Positions 26,578 through 39,800 are shown, counted from the stretch's first letter. The stretch: DNA of 64,000 bases from Salinimicrobium sp049680855 (GCF_049680855.1 NZ_JBMPGS010000002.1:682001-746000); one strand, 5' to 3'. Notes: generated by a model from the sequence alone, not told the origin. Numbers and translations are program-made.

Positions 26578-28664
26578 GATTTTTCTTTTTGTATTTTTCT
26601 TAAATAATAATCATACAAGGCAAATTGAGATCTTAATGCAGGTTTGTTGTTACGTTTGTATGCATTGTCCTGGTTTTCGGAAATGATCCTTGCCTTTACA
26701 TTGTCTTTCCAGCATATTTCAAAAGTATCAATCAATTCCTGCTGAATGGCCTCATCATAAATGGGGCAGGCAATTTCTACCCGAAGATCAAGGTTCCTGG
26801 TCATCCAGTCTGCCGAAGAAATATAAATCTTCTTGTTTCCACCATTTTCGAAGATGTAAAGCCGTGGATGTTCCAGGAATTTATCTACAATACTTATCAC
26901 CTCAATATTTTCACTCATTCCTTTAATCCCGGGGATGAGGCAACAAATTCCGCGGACGATTAATTTAATCTTAACTCCTGCCCTGCTCGCCTCATACAGC
27001 TTATCAATCATTTCATAATCTGAAAGGCTATTGAGTTTCAGTCTTATTCCTGAAGGTTTTCCCACCGCCGCGTTTTCAATTTCTGTGGTAATAAGTTTGG
27101 TGAGCGCTGAACGGGTATAATGCGGAGAAACGATGAGATGTTTATACCGGTTGATTTTATAGTTTACCTCAAAGAAGTCAAAAACCTTGTTTACCTCCTT
27201 CAAAAGCCCCTGGTCTGCGGTAAAAAGGGTATAGTCTGAATAAATTCTTGCAGTGGATTCGTTAAAATTACCGGTACTTACAAAACCATACTTTTTCAGT
27301 TTCCCCTGTTCCTGTCGTTCAATCACACAAGCCTTGCAATGTACTTTTAAACCTTTTACTCCAAAAATGAGATTTACACCTTCTTTTTGAAGCTGCTCTG
27401 CATAATTAATATTGGCGACTTCGTCAAAGCGTGCCCTTAATTCTATTTGAACCGTGACTTTTTTACCATTTTTGACTGCATTGATAAGGGAACTGGCAAT
27501 GTGCGAGATCTTGGCCAATCGGTAAATTGTGATCTTAATGGACCGTACTTTAGGATCAAGTGCAGATTCCCGCAGAAACTTTACGATATAAGAAAAATTC
27601 TGGTAAGGAGTATGCAGCAAAAAATCCCTCTCTGCAATACTCTTCAATAAACTCGTTTGCAGCACCAAACCTGGGATGGAAAGTGGCTCTATAGCCTCAT
27701 ATAATAATTCTTCCCTTCCCAGGCTGGGAAAGTTCATGTAATCTCTTCGGTTATGGTAACGTCCGCCTGGAATAATACTATCGGTCACGTCAATCCCCAT
27801 TTTACTCATCAAATAATCCAGCGTATCCTGCTCTATGTTCATATCATACACGAAGCGCACCGGTTCTCCTTCTATCCTATCCTGAACGCTGGCCGTTATT
27901 TTTTCTATAAAAGTTTTGCTTAAGTCACTGTCAATATCAAGTTCAGCATCGCGAGTAATCTTGATCATATGCGCCGTCACACTTTCATATTCAAAAATGT
28001 TGAAAATAGAATGCAAATGAAACCTGATGAGATCATCCAGCAGAATGATGTACTGTTTTTTCCCCTCCTTTGGCAGCACCACAAATCGTTCAATGCTCCT
28101 GGGGATTTCAATTAATACATATTTTTTTTCTTTAGCGTATTTAACTCCATTTCCATTTTTTACAGGTTCTTTCATGACCATTTTAACGGCCAGGTAAGCT
28201 GCACTATCCTTCAATCGTGGTAATTCCGCAAGATCGTTTAAAATGATGGTCACCAGTGCCGGACTCACCTTTTGAAGAAAAAAATTCCGAAGAAACTTCT
28301 TTTGAGAATTCGAAACCTGTTTTTCATTAATGATGAAAATGTTATGATTCTTAAGCTGGTTATGAATAGAATCCAGGATTTTTAAACTGGTACTTTGCTG
28401 CTCAATCACGACCTGCGTGATCTCTTCAAGTAAGGTACTGGCTTTATAACCACCCAAAACACTTTTACCGCCTTTACCCGCAAGATCAATTCTTTTGATC
28501 GTTGCATACCGCACCTTAAAAAATTCATCCAGATTATTGGAAAATATTCCTAAAAAACGCAACCGCTCTATAAGCGGTACTGTTTTATCTGCAGCTTCCT
28601 GTAAAACCCGTGCATTGAACTGGAGCCAGCTTAATTCCCTGTTTACGTATTCGTTGTTCTGCAT
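26574..28664 (-). CDS. ppk1: polyphosphate kinase 1
   Basis: A 696-residue enzyme that polymerises the gamma phosphate of ATP into polyphosphate. The N domain starts with NRELSWLQFNARVL and NNLDEFFKVRYA. The two phospholipase-D-like C domains carry the active-site His in GLKVHCKACVI and the STGNFNESTA segment. Length is standard. It lies 3 bp downstream of the SixA-like phosphatase gene and overlaps the ppx-type gene by 4 bp. Confidence 0.96.
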   Translation of the reverse strand: MQNNEYVNRELSWLQFNARVLQEAADKTVPLIERLRFLGIFSNNLDEFFKVRYATIKRIDLAGKGGKSVLGGYKASTLLEEITQVVIEQQSTSLKILDSIHNQLKNHNIFIINEKQVSNSQKKFLRNFFLQKVSPALVTIILNDLAELPRLKDSAAYLAVKMVMKEPVKNGNGVKYAKEKKYVLIEIPRSIERFVVLPKEGKKQYIILLDDLIRFHLHSIFNIFEYESVTAHMIKITRDAELDIDSDLSKTFIEKITASVQDRIEGEPVRFVYDMNIEQDTLDYLMSKMGIDVTDSIIPGGRYHNRRDYMNFPSLGREELLYEAIEPLSIPGLVLQTSLLKSIAERDFLLHTPYQNFSYIVKFLRESALDPKVRSIKITIYRLAKISHIASSLINAVKNGKKVTVQIELRARFDEVANINYAEQLQKEGVNLIFGVKGLKVHCKACVIERQEQGKLKKYGFVSTGNFNESTARIYSDYTLFTADQGLLKEVNKVFDFFEVNYKINRYKHLIVSPHYTRSALTKLITTEIENAAVGKPSGIRLKLNSLSDYEMIDKLYEASRAGVKIKLIVRGICCLIPGIKGMSENIEVISIVDKFLEHPRLYIFENGGNKKIYISSADWMTRNLDLRVEIACPIYDEAIQQELIDTFEICWKDNVKARIISENQDNAYKRNNKPALRSQFALYDYYLRKIQKEKS

Positions 28665-28667
28665 AGA

Positions 28668-29153
28668 TTACCTTAAGTTCTTTGGAAACAAATATAGGAG
28701 CGTTTTGCCATTTTTAAGATTCTTCCATGAATTAGATTCAAATTCAATGACTACAAGTCCCGTAGTGGGAACATTGCCAAAAGTTTTGTCTCCTAAAGAA
28801 TTCACCAGGCTGGTCATGGCAGGATTGTGCCCAAAAACCATTAATTGTGCTACATCATCATCACAAGACTCAATGACTTCCAGCAACTCCTTCTGATTAA
28901 ATGTGTACAGATCTTCTTTTATTTGAAAATGTTCATCCTCAACTTTAAATTTATTTTTGAAAATACCTGCGGTTGTTTTGGCTCTTTCAGCATAACTCGT
29001 CCATATCAAAAATGGCTTTTTTAAAACACTTTTTAAGCCTTTAATCACAAGATCAGCATCCTTGTAAGCTCTTTTCTTTAAAGGTCGTTCATCATCTGGA
29101 AGGTCCTGCTTCCATGAAGATTTTCCATGTCTTCCGAGGATGAGTTTTTTCAT
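28668..29153 (-). CDS. SixA-like histidine phosphatase
   Basis: A 161-residue phosphohistidine-type phosphatase. The catalytic RHG motif is at residues 8-10 (ILGRHGKSSW), and a second His is in VFGHNPAMTS. Its size and the LPDDERPLKKRA segment match the SixA subgroup. It is packed between pdxH (2 bp) and ppk1 (3 bp), which suggests a role in phosphate or phosphorelay control; that is only inference. Confidence 0.88.
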   Translation of the reverse strand: MKKLILGRHGKSSWKQDLPDDERPLKKRAYKDADLVIKGLKSVLKKPFLIWTSYAERAKTTAGIFKNKFKVEDEHFQIKEDLYTFNQKELLEVIESCDDDVAQLMVFGHNPAMTSLVNSLGDKTFGNVPTTGLVVIEFESNSWKNLKNGKTLLYLFPKNLR

Positions 29154-29155
29154 AA

Positions 29156-29803
29156 TTATGGCGCTAAACGGTCTATATTCCAGTTGGTATCATTTTCCTG
29201 GGTAAAGTAAATTCTGTCATGCAGCCTGTTTGCTCTTCCCTGCCAGAATTCAAATCGGGAAGGAATTACTTTATAACCTCCCCAGTGTGGTGGTTTGGGA
29301 ACTTTCTTGCCTTCATATTTTTTTTCCAGAGCCTCCAATCGTTTCTCCAGGTAATCACGCGAGGAAATTACGCTACTTTGTTCTGAAGCCCAGGCTCCTA
29401 ACTGGCTGCCCCTTGGGCGCGATTTAAAGTACTGCAATGATTCATCTTCCGAAGTTTTTTTAGCTATCCCGGTAATGATCACCTGCCGCTCAGACTGCGG
29501 CCAGAAAAAAGACAAACAAACCTTTGGATTGTTAGCGATGGATTTTCCTTTTTCAGAGAAGTAATTGGTGTAAAAAGTGAATCCCTCTTGATCATACTCC
29601 TTTAATAGTACAATTCTCGACTTCGGAAATCCATCAAGACCCACAGTGGAAACCGTCATTGTGTTGACTTCTTCCACTTCGCGGCTTGCTTCTATTTCAT
29701 CAAGCCAAAGTTTAAAGAGCCGAAAAGGATCTAACGGGATCTCTTCTTCTAATAGTTTATGTTTCTCGTAGGATCGTCTATAATCGTGGAGGTTATTTTT
29801 CAT
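29156..29803 (-). CDS. pdxH: pyridoxamine 5'-phosphate oxidase
   Basis: A 215-residue FMN enzyme that makes pyridoxal 5'-phosphate from PNP or PMP. FMN-binding RIVLLKEYDQEGFTFYTNY and FFWPQSERQV, and the C-terminal signature PPHWGGY...FEFWQGRANRLHDR are clear. It is the first gene of the minus-strand set pdxH, sixA-like, ppk1, ppx-like. Confidence 0.96.
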   Translation of the reverse strand: MKNNLHDYRRSYEKHKLLEEEIPLDPFRLFKLWLDEIEASREVEEVNTMTVSTVGLDGFPKSRIVLLKEYDQEGFTFYTNYFSEKGKSIANNPKVCLSFFWPQSERQVIITGIAKKTSEDESLQYFKSRPRGSQLGAWASEQSSVISSRDYLEKRLEALEKKYEGKKVPKPPHWGGYKVIPSRFEFWQGRANRLHDRIYFTQENDTNWNIDRLAP

Positions 29804-30308
29804 TACTGCAATTTAAATTATTTATGCTGAAGACTGCAATAAAGATACTGGGAATATTAGAATTCTTCAATAGATAAGGATCCAAAAAGGGTGATTAAAA
29901 CTGCTTTTTTGGAAGGTATGTCGGCAGATTATTTTCTGTTATCCATATACCCAAAATCAAAACATAAAAAGTAGTTGAAATAGGGATGACAAAACTGCAT
30001 CTAGGGAAAACCCCTAGTTTCATATAGAAGTCATAACAACCTGTTAATATGTATTTTGTCCGTAAAAACGCACATTACATCTAAAAGATGAATATTTCTT
30101 TTTTTTAACAGAAAATTGAAGATAGTTTTACTTCAGAAATAATGATTTCTAATGCCCTTAAAATCTATTTATGAATCTTAAAAACCTAAACCGCACCACC
30201 CGATAAATTATTGATTTTTCTCGTTTTCCCGGAAGCCCCTTCTCCACAGGATCATCAAAAATCTAACTTCTACTTCATTTTTTGGCTGGCGACAGTAAAA
30301 CATACATC
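29804..30308. other. 505-bp intergenic region, divergent, no gene seen
   Basis: The region separates pdxH (minus) from the surface-adhesin operon (plus) and should hold promoters for both. No exact TAnnTTTG box was found; the closest are TATCTTTA (minus, near 29839-29846) and ATGTATTTTGT near 30048 (plus). An inverted repeat lies at 30001-30017. The rest is AT-rich without an open frame of interest. Confidence 0.6.
30001..30017. promoter_or_regulatory. inverted repeat ctagggaaaacccctag, candidate operator
   Basis: Two 6-base arms (ctaggg and ccctag) flank aaaac. It is a compact dyad in otherwise AT-rich DNA, about 310 bp upstream of the adhesin operon, so it may be a regulator binding site. 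No regulator gene lies next to it. Confidence 0.4.
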
Positions 30309-30827
30309 ATGGCATATCCTATAAAAAACAATCTCAATTACTTCCTCCTGGGAATGGCAGTCCTGTTTCTTTCCAATTCAGTAAAGACGCATGCTCAAAA
30401 TTACCAGGTCACTAATCTTGAAGAACTCCAGGGAACTGTAGCAAATTCTAATCAGCGATATAGCAGCAATGAAATCGAGGAGCTGGAAAAGCTGGTTTAC
30501 GGTTCAAATGCAACCATTATCATAAGTAATACCGGTGCCCAGATTTTAGGAAGCGGAGTTCCTACGGTTGCCGTTTTTGATACCAATAACCTTCAGGCGC
30601 TTCAAAAATCAAATCCAGATTTCAACTCGGTAAGACTGCTAAAATTAAAAGTTGATAGTTCTGCTGATTTAAAAAGATCCATTGATCTTTCTTCACTCAA
30701 TGAATTTTCGAACCTTAAGTACATTCTGATTCAGTGTGCTTTTAACTGCAGCTCATCGCAATTACAAAATATATTCTCTAATGTGGGGAATAAGCGAATC
30801 GTTTACATGATCGCAACTCCAAAATAA
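30309..30827 (+). CDS. small exported protein, first gene of the adhesin operon
   Basis: About 172 residues with a signal peptide ending THAQ near residue 30. I do not recognise the mature domain; it is alpha/beta (ATIIISNTGAQILG, VPTVAVFDTNN, FSNLKYILIQCAFNCSS) with two Cys close together. It lies 29 bp before the giant adhesin gene, which recalls sprC/sprD upstream of sprB in Flavobacterium johnsoniae, although no homology is visible. I chose the ATG at 30309 over a TTG at 30282. Confidence 0.72.
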   Translation: MAYPIKNNLNYFLLGMAVLFLSNSVKTHAQNYQVTNLEELQGTVANSNQRYSSNEIEELEKLVYGSNATIIISNTGAQILGSGVPTVAVFDTNNLQALQKSNPDFNSVRLLKLKVDSSADLKRSIDLSSLNEFSNLKYILIQCAFNCSSSQLQNIFSNVGNKRIVYMIATPK

Positions 30828-30856
30828 AATATTTCCTGTCACCAACATCCGGTTCT

Positions 30857-33800
30857 ATGGAACAATACTACTTAAAAGACATTTCTGTTTACATCTCAAA
30901 AAAGACGTTGCTGCTGCTTGCCATTTTTATGGGAAGCATGCTGCAGTTAAGCGCGCAGGTAAGAGCTCCTTTCACTCAAAGAACCTCTGAGGCCTCTCCT
31001 AACAAGAAGATCTATAGCATTAATGGTGATTTTACCATGCTTGGAAATACAAACATGACCGTGCATAACTATTCCGTTGACAAAATGAATAGTCTCAACT
31101 ATATGTTGGCTGTTGATTCTGATACAGATTGGAGCACTAGTAATTCCTCGAGTGCTACGCTGGTTTTTTCAAACGAGAACAATGCGAACCCTGAATGTAC
31201 CAATATTCTTTTCGCCGGACTTTACTGGACCGGAAGAACGAATAGCAATGTAAGAGATTCCAAAAAACGAAGCATTCGGTTTAAAGCGCCAAATGGAATT
31301 TATCAAAACATTTTTGCATCGGCATACAACACTCCCGGTGACGATAACATGTATGCTTCCTACGCCGAAGTTACTGATATTGTAAAGGCAGGAGGTACCG
31401 GAGAATATTGGGTCGCCGATATGGCAATTACTGAAGGTGACGGCGGTTCTACAGGCTACTACGGTGGCTGGGGCATGGTAGTGATCTATGAGAATGCCCA
31501 AATGAACCTGAGGGATGTAACCGTATTTGATGGCTACGCCTACGTGGAGGGAAATGCCACCCGCAGCTTTGAACTTCCTATTTCCGGGTTTAACACCGCA
31601 CAGGAAGGACCTGTAAACATGAAGCTGGGAATGATGGCAGGTGAAGGTGACCGCGGAATAACGGGAGATTATTTTGATATTCAAAAAAGGAACAGCAATT
31701 CCTGGAAGCGTTTAAGCCATGACCAGAACGCTACCAATAACTTCTTTAATTCCTCGATTAAAACAGACGCCGGAAGAAATCCTAACCTGTTGAACAATAC
31801 CGGAATGGATATTAGCATGTTCACTATTGATAATCCTGATAATTCGGTAATTGGGAACAAGCAAACTTCCACCAAATTCAGGTATGGTTCTACACAAGAT
31901 ACTTACATCATCTTTAATATGGTGATGTCTGTTGATGCTTATGTACCCGACTTTGAGGCGGTAGTTTCTACAGAGCAATCAACTGCCGCACCAGGAGAAG
32001 AAGTAGAATATACGGTAGGGGTGTATAACAAAGGTTCAGAAGAAGTTGATGATGCTAAAATCACAATTCCTGTTCCCTTTAACTACGAGTTTGTCCAAAA
32101 TTCTGGTAAAGCAAAGTTCTATGGTAAAACACCTTCTCCAAACAATATTATCTACGATCCGGCAATGGGGCCTAACGGTTCTATTATTTGGGATATTGGA
32201 ACGCTGCCACTTCACAACAGCACCACTAAACTTTTGGGGGATCTTCACCTTAAATTTAAAGTCACAGAAGATTGTACCATACTCAAAAATTCTACCTGTG
32301 GCAACCAGTTTCAAATACCTTTAACAGGAAGCCTTAGTGGTAAGGGCGCTATTACAGGTGCCATTTTTAATAATATAGGATTAATTCAGGGCTACCAGGA
32401 CAACGGGCAGTGTTACGGGCAGCCTATTACAGACCCTTTACTGGTCACCATAGATGCGACAGAATTTATCCAGAACAACTGCCAGGCAACACCAGAAAGA
32501 ATTTCCTTTTCTACCTGTAACGTGGATGAAGGAATTGCGGTGCAGGATATCATTTCTGAATTCCCTGCAGGAACCAGATTCTATGACAATTACCCTGTAA
32601 ATTCAGGATCTAACGAGATTACAGGAAATTTCCCTACTACCCCTGGAACTACCGCTTATTATGCTATTTTGGAAGGGTCTACTTCATGTTACATTCCGTT
32701 TGATGTAACTGTAGATGAGATCACATCTGTTCCACAGGTAGAAAACGTGGAATATTGTGTGGGTGAGTCGGCAGCTGCTCTAACTGCAACACCAAGCATG
32801 CAGAATTATACGCTTTTCTTCTACACTTCGGAAGACGGAACTGCTCAAAGTTCTGTTACACCATCTACTTCCGAAGCTGGTGAGTTTACTTATTACGTTG
32901 CCGAAGGAGAATCTTCAGAATGTATTAGCCAGAACAAAGCAGCAATTAAAGTTAGGGTATTTGCAAAGCCTGAAGTAACAGCGCCTTTAAACGTTGAGTT
33001 GCAGGGATGCGGAACCGAATTTAATAACTCCTCTATTCCTGAATTCTCTTCCGCTTTTAGAACCATTTCAAGAAGCACTTTTGAGCGACTGGGAGGAACT
33101 ATAGCTTCAGAAAAGGCTATTCAGAGCATACTTTACAAAGATCGTTTAGAACAGGATTTGCCTTCGGTGATCACACGGACTTTCCGTATCACTTCAGAAT
33201 GTGGTAGTCAGGAAGTTCAGCAGGTAATCAAGGTTATAGACAAGGCTGCTCCCGAAGGAGTCAGTTTAGAGGATATTACCGCGCAATGTGCCGCGAATGT
33301 TGAAGCTCCCGTAACTATCGACAATTGTGACGGTGAAATTACAGGAACTACTAATGATTCTGTAAATTTTACTGAACAAGGCGAATACCAGATTACATGG
33401 ACATTTGAAGATAAAAGCGGAAACATTACCACGGCCGTACAAAACGTGACAATTGAAGACACAGTCGCTCCCGAAATCACCTGTGCAAATGACATTTTTG
33501 ATAGTGTAGCTTCTGGCTCAACAACTGCCGTTGTCACTTACGATGCACCGGTTGCTTCAGATAACTGTGAATTCACTGTTGAACAAACAGCAGGTTTAGC
33601 TTCAGGAAGTGAATTCCCACTTGGAACAACAACAAATACATTTGTTGTGACCGACGGTGCTGGTAACACTGCTACCTGTAGCTTTGATGTAGTGATCACC
33701 GATGATGAAGATCCAACACTGGAGTGCCCTGCTCCAAATAACGTAAATGTTGATGCAGGAATCTGTGGTGCTGTGGTTGAATTCACCACTCCGGAAGGTT

Positions 33801-36800
33801 TTGACAATTCAGGTGAGGTCACTGTGACCCAAATTGCCGGTCCGTTGTCTGGAGAAGTTTTCCCTGTGGGAACTACTACGGTGACTTTCCAGGTCGAGGA
33901 TGCTTCAGGAAACACTGCTACCTGCAGCTTTGATGTAACTGTAACTGATAATGAAGCCCCTGAAATTACTTCAGTTTTAAATATCACTCAGGATGTGGAT
34001 TCAGATTCCTGTTCCGCAACTGTTGAATACGAACTACCAACTGCAACTGATAATTGTGAAGGTGTGGAAGTTACTTTAACTGAAGGTTTAGCTTCAGGAT
34101 CTGAATTCCCGCTAGGGGAAACTACCGTGACTTACACTGCAACCGACGCTTCAGGAAATGAAGTGACCACCACTTTCACTGTAACTGTGGTTGACAATAT
34201 CGCTCCGGAAATCACCTGTGTAAATGACATTTTTGACACTGTAGCATCTGGCTCAACAACTGCCGTTGTGACTTACGACGCACCGGTGGCTTCTGATAAC
34301 TGTGAATTCACAGTTGAACAAACAGCAGGTTTAGCTTCAGGAAGCGAGTTCCCACTTGGAACAACAACAAATACATTTGTTGTGACCGACGGTGCCGGAA
34401 ACACTGCTACCTGTAGCTTTGATGTAGTGATCACCGATGATGAAGATCCAACGCTTGAGTGCCCTGCTCCTATCAATGTAAATGTTGACTCTGGAATTTG
34501 CGGCGCGGTGGTGGAATTCACCACTCCGGAAGGTTTTGACAATTCAGGTGACGCAACGGTGACTCAAATTGCAGGTCCGGTGTCAGGAGAAACTTTCCCT
34601 GTAGGAATTACAACTGTAACTTTCCGGGTCCAAGATGCTTCAGGCAACACTGCTACCTGTAGCTTTGATGTAACTGTAACTGATAATGAAGATCCTGAAA
34701 TCACTTCAATTTCCAACATTACTGAAAATGTAGATGTTGATTCCTGTTCTGCAATTGTGGAATACGAACTACCGACTGCAACTGATAACTGCGAAGGAGT
34801 AACTGTAGAACTGACTGAAGGTTTAGCTTCAGGATCTGAATTCCCGCTTGGAGAAACTACCGTGACTTACACTGCGACTGACGCTTCAGGAAACGAAGTG
34901 ACTACTACTTTCACTGTAACTGTGGTGGACAACATCGCTCCTGAAATCACCTGTGTAAATGACATTTTTGACAATGTAGCTTCAGGCTCAACAACTGCCG
35001 TTGTGATTTATGACGCTCCTGTTGCTTCTGATAATTGTTCTTACACTGTGGAACAAACTGCAGGTTTAGCTTCAGGAAGTGAATTCCCACTTGGAACAAC
35101 AACAAATACATTTGTTGTGACCGACGGTGCAGGAAACACTGCTACCTGTAGCTTTGATGTAGTGATTAGCGATAATGAAGATCCAACAATCACTTGTCCT
35201 AATAACATCGACGTAAATGTTGATGTAGGAATCTGTGGCGCTGTTGTAGAATTCTCAACTCCGGAAGGTTTTGACAACTCAGGTGAGGTGACTGTGACCC
35301 AAATTGCAGGTCCGGCGTCAGGAGAAACTTTCCCTGTGGGATCTACAACTGTGACTTTCCAGGTGGAAGATGCTTCCGGAAACACTGCTACTTGCAGCTT
35401 TGATGTAACTGTAAATGATAATGAGGCTCCTGAAATTACTTCAGTTGCCAATATCACTCAAAATGTAGATGTAGCTTCATGTTCTGCAAATGTGGAATAC
35501 GAGCTACCGACTGCCACTGACAATTGTGAAGGAGTGGAAGTAACCTTAACTGAAGGTCTATCTTCAGGAGAAACTTTTCCGCTTGGCGAAACTACGGTAA
35601 CTTACACTGCTACTGACGCTGCAGGAAATAAAGTGACTACTACATTTACTGTAACTGTAGTTGACAACATCGCTCCCGAAATCACCTGTGTAAATGACAT
35701 TTTTGACACTGTAGCTTCAGGCTCCACAACTGCAGTTGTTACTTACGATGCACCGGTTGCTTCCGATAACTGTGAATTCACTGTTGAACAAACTGTCGGA
35801 CTTCCTTCAGGAAGTGAATTCCCGCTTGGAACTACAACAAACACTTTTGTAGTGACCGATGGCGCTGGAAACACTGCTACCTGTAGCTTCACTGTAACTA
35901 TTACCGATGATGAAGATCCAACCCTTGAGTGCACTGCTCCTATCAACGTAAATGTTGATGCCGGAATTTGCGGTGCTGTGGTGGAGTTTGCAACTCCCGA
36001 AGGTTCTGACAATTCTGGTGACGTGACAGTAACTCAGATTGCAGGTCCGGCGTCAGGAGAAACTTTCCCTGTTGGGACTACCACTGTGACTTTCCAGGTG
36101 GAAGATGCTTCAGGAAACACTGCTACCTGCAGCTTTGATGTAACTGTAAATGATAATGAGGTTCCTGAAATAACTTCGATTGCCAACATTACTCAGAATG
36201 TGGATGTAGATTCCTGTTCCGCAACAGTGGAATATGAACTACCGACAGCAACTGATAATTGTGAAGGTGTAACTGTAGAACTGACCGAAGGTTTAGCTTC
36301 AGGATCTGAATTCCCGCTTGGAGAAACTACCGTGACTTACACTGCGACCGATGCTTCAGGAAATGAAGTAACCACTACTTTCACTGTAACTGTAGTTGAC
36401 AACATCGCTCCTGAAATCACCTGTGTAAATGACATTTTTGAGACTGTAGCTTCTGGCTCAACAACTGCCGTTGTTAATTTTGATGCACCTGTAGCTTCTG
36501 ATAATTGTTCTTTCACTGTTGAACAAACTGCCGGACTTGCTTCAGGATCTGAATTCCCATTGGGAACCACTACCAACACTTTTGTTGTGACTGACGGTGC
36601 AGGAAACACTGCTACCTGTAGCTTTGATGTAGTGATCACTGATGATGAAGATCCAACTCTTGAGTGCCCTGCTCCTATTAATGTGAATGTGGACGCAGGA
36701 ATCTGTGGCGCTGTTGTGGAATTCACCACTCCGGAAGGGTCTGATAATTCTGGTGAGGTAACTGTGATCCAGATTGCAGGTCCGGTGTCAGGAGAAGTTT

Positions 36801-39800
36801 TCCCTGTGGGAATTACTACTGTGACTTTCCAGGTCGAGGATGCTTCAGGAAACACTGCTACCTGCAGCTTTGATGTAACTGTAACTGATAATGAAGCCCC
36901 TGAAATTACTTCAGTTTCAAATATCACTCAGGATGTGGATTTAGCTTCCTGTTCTGCAACGGTGGAGTACGAACTTCCGACAGCTACTGATAATTGTGAA
37001 GGTGTAACTGTAGAACTGACCGAAGGTTTAGCTTCAGGATCTGAATTCCCGCTTGGAGAAACTACCGTGACTTACACTGCGACCGATGCTTCAGGAAATG
37101 AAGTAACCACTACTTTCACTGTAACTGTAGTTGACAACATCGCTCCTGAAATCACCTGTGTAAATGACATTTTTGAGACTGTAGCTTCTGGCTCAACAAC
37201 TGCCGTTGTTAATTTTGATGCACCTGTAGCTTCTGATAATTGTTCTTTCACTGTTGAACAAACTGCCGGACTTGCTTCAGGATCTGAGTTCCCACTCGGA
37301 ACCACGACCAACACTTTTGTTGTGACCGACGGTGCAGGAAACACTGCTACCTGTAGCTTTGATGTAGTGATCACCGATGATGAAGATCCAACTCTTGAGT
37401 GTCCTGAAAATATTAATGTAAATGTTGATGCCGGAATCTGTGGCGCTGTGGTGGAATTTGCAGCTCCGGAAGGTTTTGATAATTCTGGTAAGGTGACTGT
37501 TACTCAAATTGCTGGTCCGGTTTCTGGTTCTGTCTTCCCTGTTGGAACTACCACTGTGACTTTCCAGGTGGAAGACACTTCAGGAAACACCGCTACCTGC
37601 AGCTTTGATGTAACTGTAAATGACAACGAAGCTCCTGAAATCACTTCAATTTCCAACATTACTGAAAATGTAGATGTTGATTCCTGTTCTGCAATTGTGG
37701 AATACGAACTACCGACTGCAACTGATAACTGCGAAGGAGTAACTGTAGAACTGACTGAAGGTTTAGCTTCAGGATCTGAATTCCCGCTTGGAGAAACTAC
37801 CGTGACTTACACTGCGACCGATGCTGCTGGAAACAAAGCAACCACTACTTTCACTGTGACAATTGAAGACACAGTCGCTCCCGAAATCACCTGTGTAAAT
37901 GACATTTTTGACACTGTAGCTTCAGGCTCAACATCTGCTGTTGTTACGTACGACGCACCGGTGGCTTCCGATAACTGTGAGTTCACTGTAGAACAAACAG
38001 CAGGTTTAGCTTCAGGTTCTGAATTCCCACTTGGAACAACAACAAATACATTTGTTGTGACGGATGTCGCCGGAAATACTGCTAGCTGTAGCTTTGATGT
38101 AGTGATCGCTGATGATGAAGATCCAACAATCACTTGTCCTAATAACATCGACGTAAATGTTGACGCAGGAATTTGTGGCGCTGTTGTAGAATTCTCCACT
38201 CCGGAAGGTTTTGATAATTCAGGTGAGGTGACTGTGACCCAGATTGCAGGTCCGGTGTCAGGAGAAACTTTCCCTGTGGGAACTACAACTGTTACTTTCC
38301 AGGTCGAGGATGCTTCGGGCAACACTTCGACTTGCAGCTTCGACGTAACTGTAAAAGATAATGAAGCTCCTGAAATCACTTCAGTTGCTAATATCACTCA
38401 AAATGTCGATGTTGACTCATGTTCTGCAACTGTAGAATACGAGCTACCTACTGCAACTGATAATTGTGAAGGCGTGGAAGTTACTTTAACTGAAGGATTA
38501 GCTTCAGGAAGTGAATTTCCGCTAGGTGAAACTACAGTGACTTATACTGCGACCGATATTTCAGGAAACGAAGTAAGCACTACTTTCACTGTGACTGTGG
38601 TGGACAACATCGCTCCCGAAATCACCTGTGTAAATGACATTTTTGACACTGTAGCTTCTGGCTCAACAACTGCCGTTGTGACTTACGACGCACCGGTGGC
38701 TTCTGATAATTGCTCTTACACTGTGGAACAAACCGCCGGTTTGGCTTCTGGTTCTGAATTCCCACTTGGAACAACAACAAATACATTTGTTGTGACCGAT
38801 GCTGCCGGAAACAATGCTACCTGTAGCTTTGATGTAACCATCACCGATGATGAAGATCCAACACTTGAGTGTCCTGAAAATATTAATGTAAATGTTGATG
38901 CAGGAATCTGCGGCGCCGTGGTTGAATTTACAACTCCGGAAGGTTCTGACAATTCAGGTGAGGTGACTGTGACCCAGATTGCAGGTCCGGTTTCTGGTTC
39001 AGTTTTCCCTGTGGGAACTACCACTGTGACTTTCCAGGTGGAAGATGCTTCAGGAAACACTGCTACCTGTAGTTTTGATGTAACGGTAAATGATAATGAA
39101 GCTCCTAAAATTAGTTCGATTGCCAACATTACTCAAAATGTCGATGTTGACTCATGTTCTGCAACTGTAAAATACGAACTACCTACTGCAACTGATAATT
39201 GTGAAGGCGTGGAAGTTACTTTAACTGAAGGATTAGCTTCAGGAAATGAATTCCCGCTTGGAGAAACTACAGTGACTTACACTGCGACCGACGCTTCAGG
39301 AAATGAAGTAACCACTACATTTACTGTAACTGTGGTTGACAATATTGCTCCGGAAATCACCTGTGTAAATGACATTTTTACCACTGTAGCTTCAGGCTCC
39401 ACAACTGCCGTTGTGACCTACGACACTCCTGTTGCTTCTGATAATTGTTCTTTCACTGTGGAACAAACAGCAGGATTGGCTTCAGGATCTGAGTTCCCAC
39501 TTGGAACCACGACCAACACTTTTGTTGTGACCGACGGTGCAGGAAACACTGCTACCTGTAGCTTTGATGTAGTGATCACCGATGATGAAGATCCAACTCT
39601 TGAGTGTCCTGAAAATATTAATGTAAATGTTGATGCCGGAATCTGTGGCGCTGTGGTGGAGTTTGCAACTCCCGAAGGTTCTGACAATTCTGGTGACGTG
39701 ACAGTAACTCAGATTACAGGTCCGGTTTCTGGAGAAGTTTTCCCTGTTGGAACTACAACTGTGACTTTCCAGGTAGAAGACGCTTCAGGAAACAAAGCAA

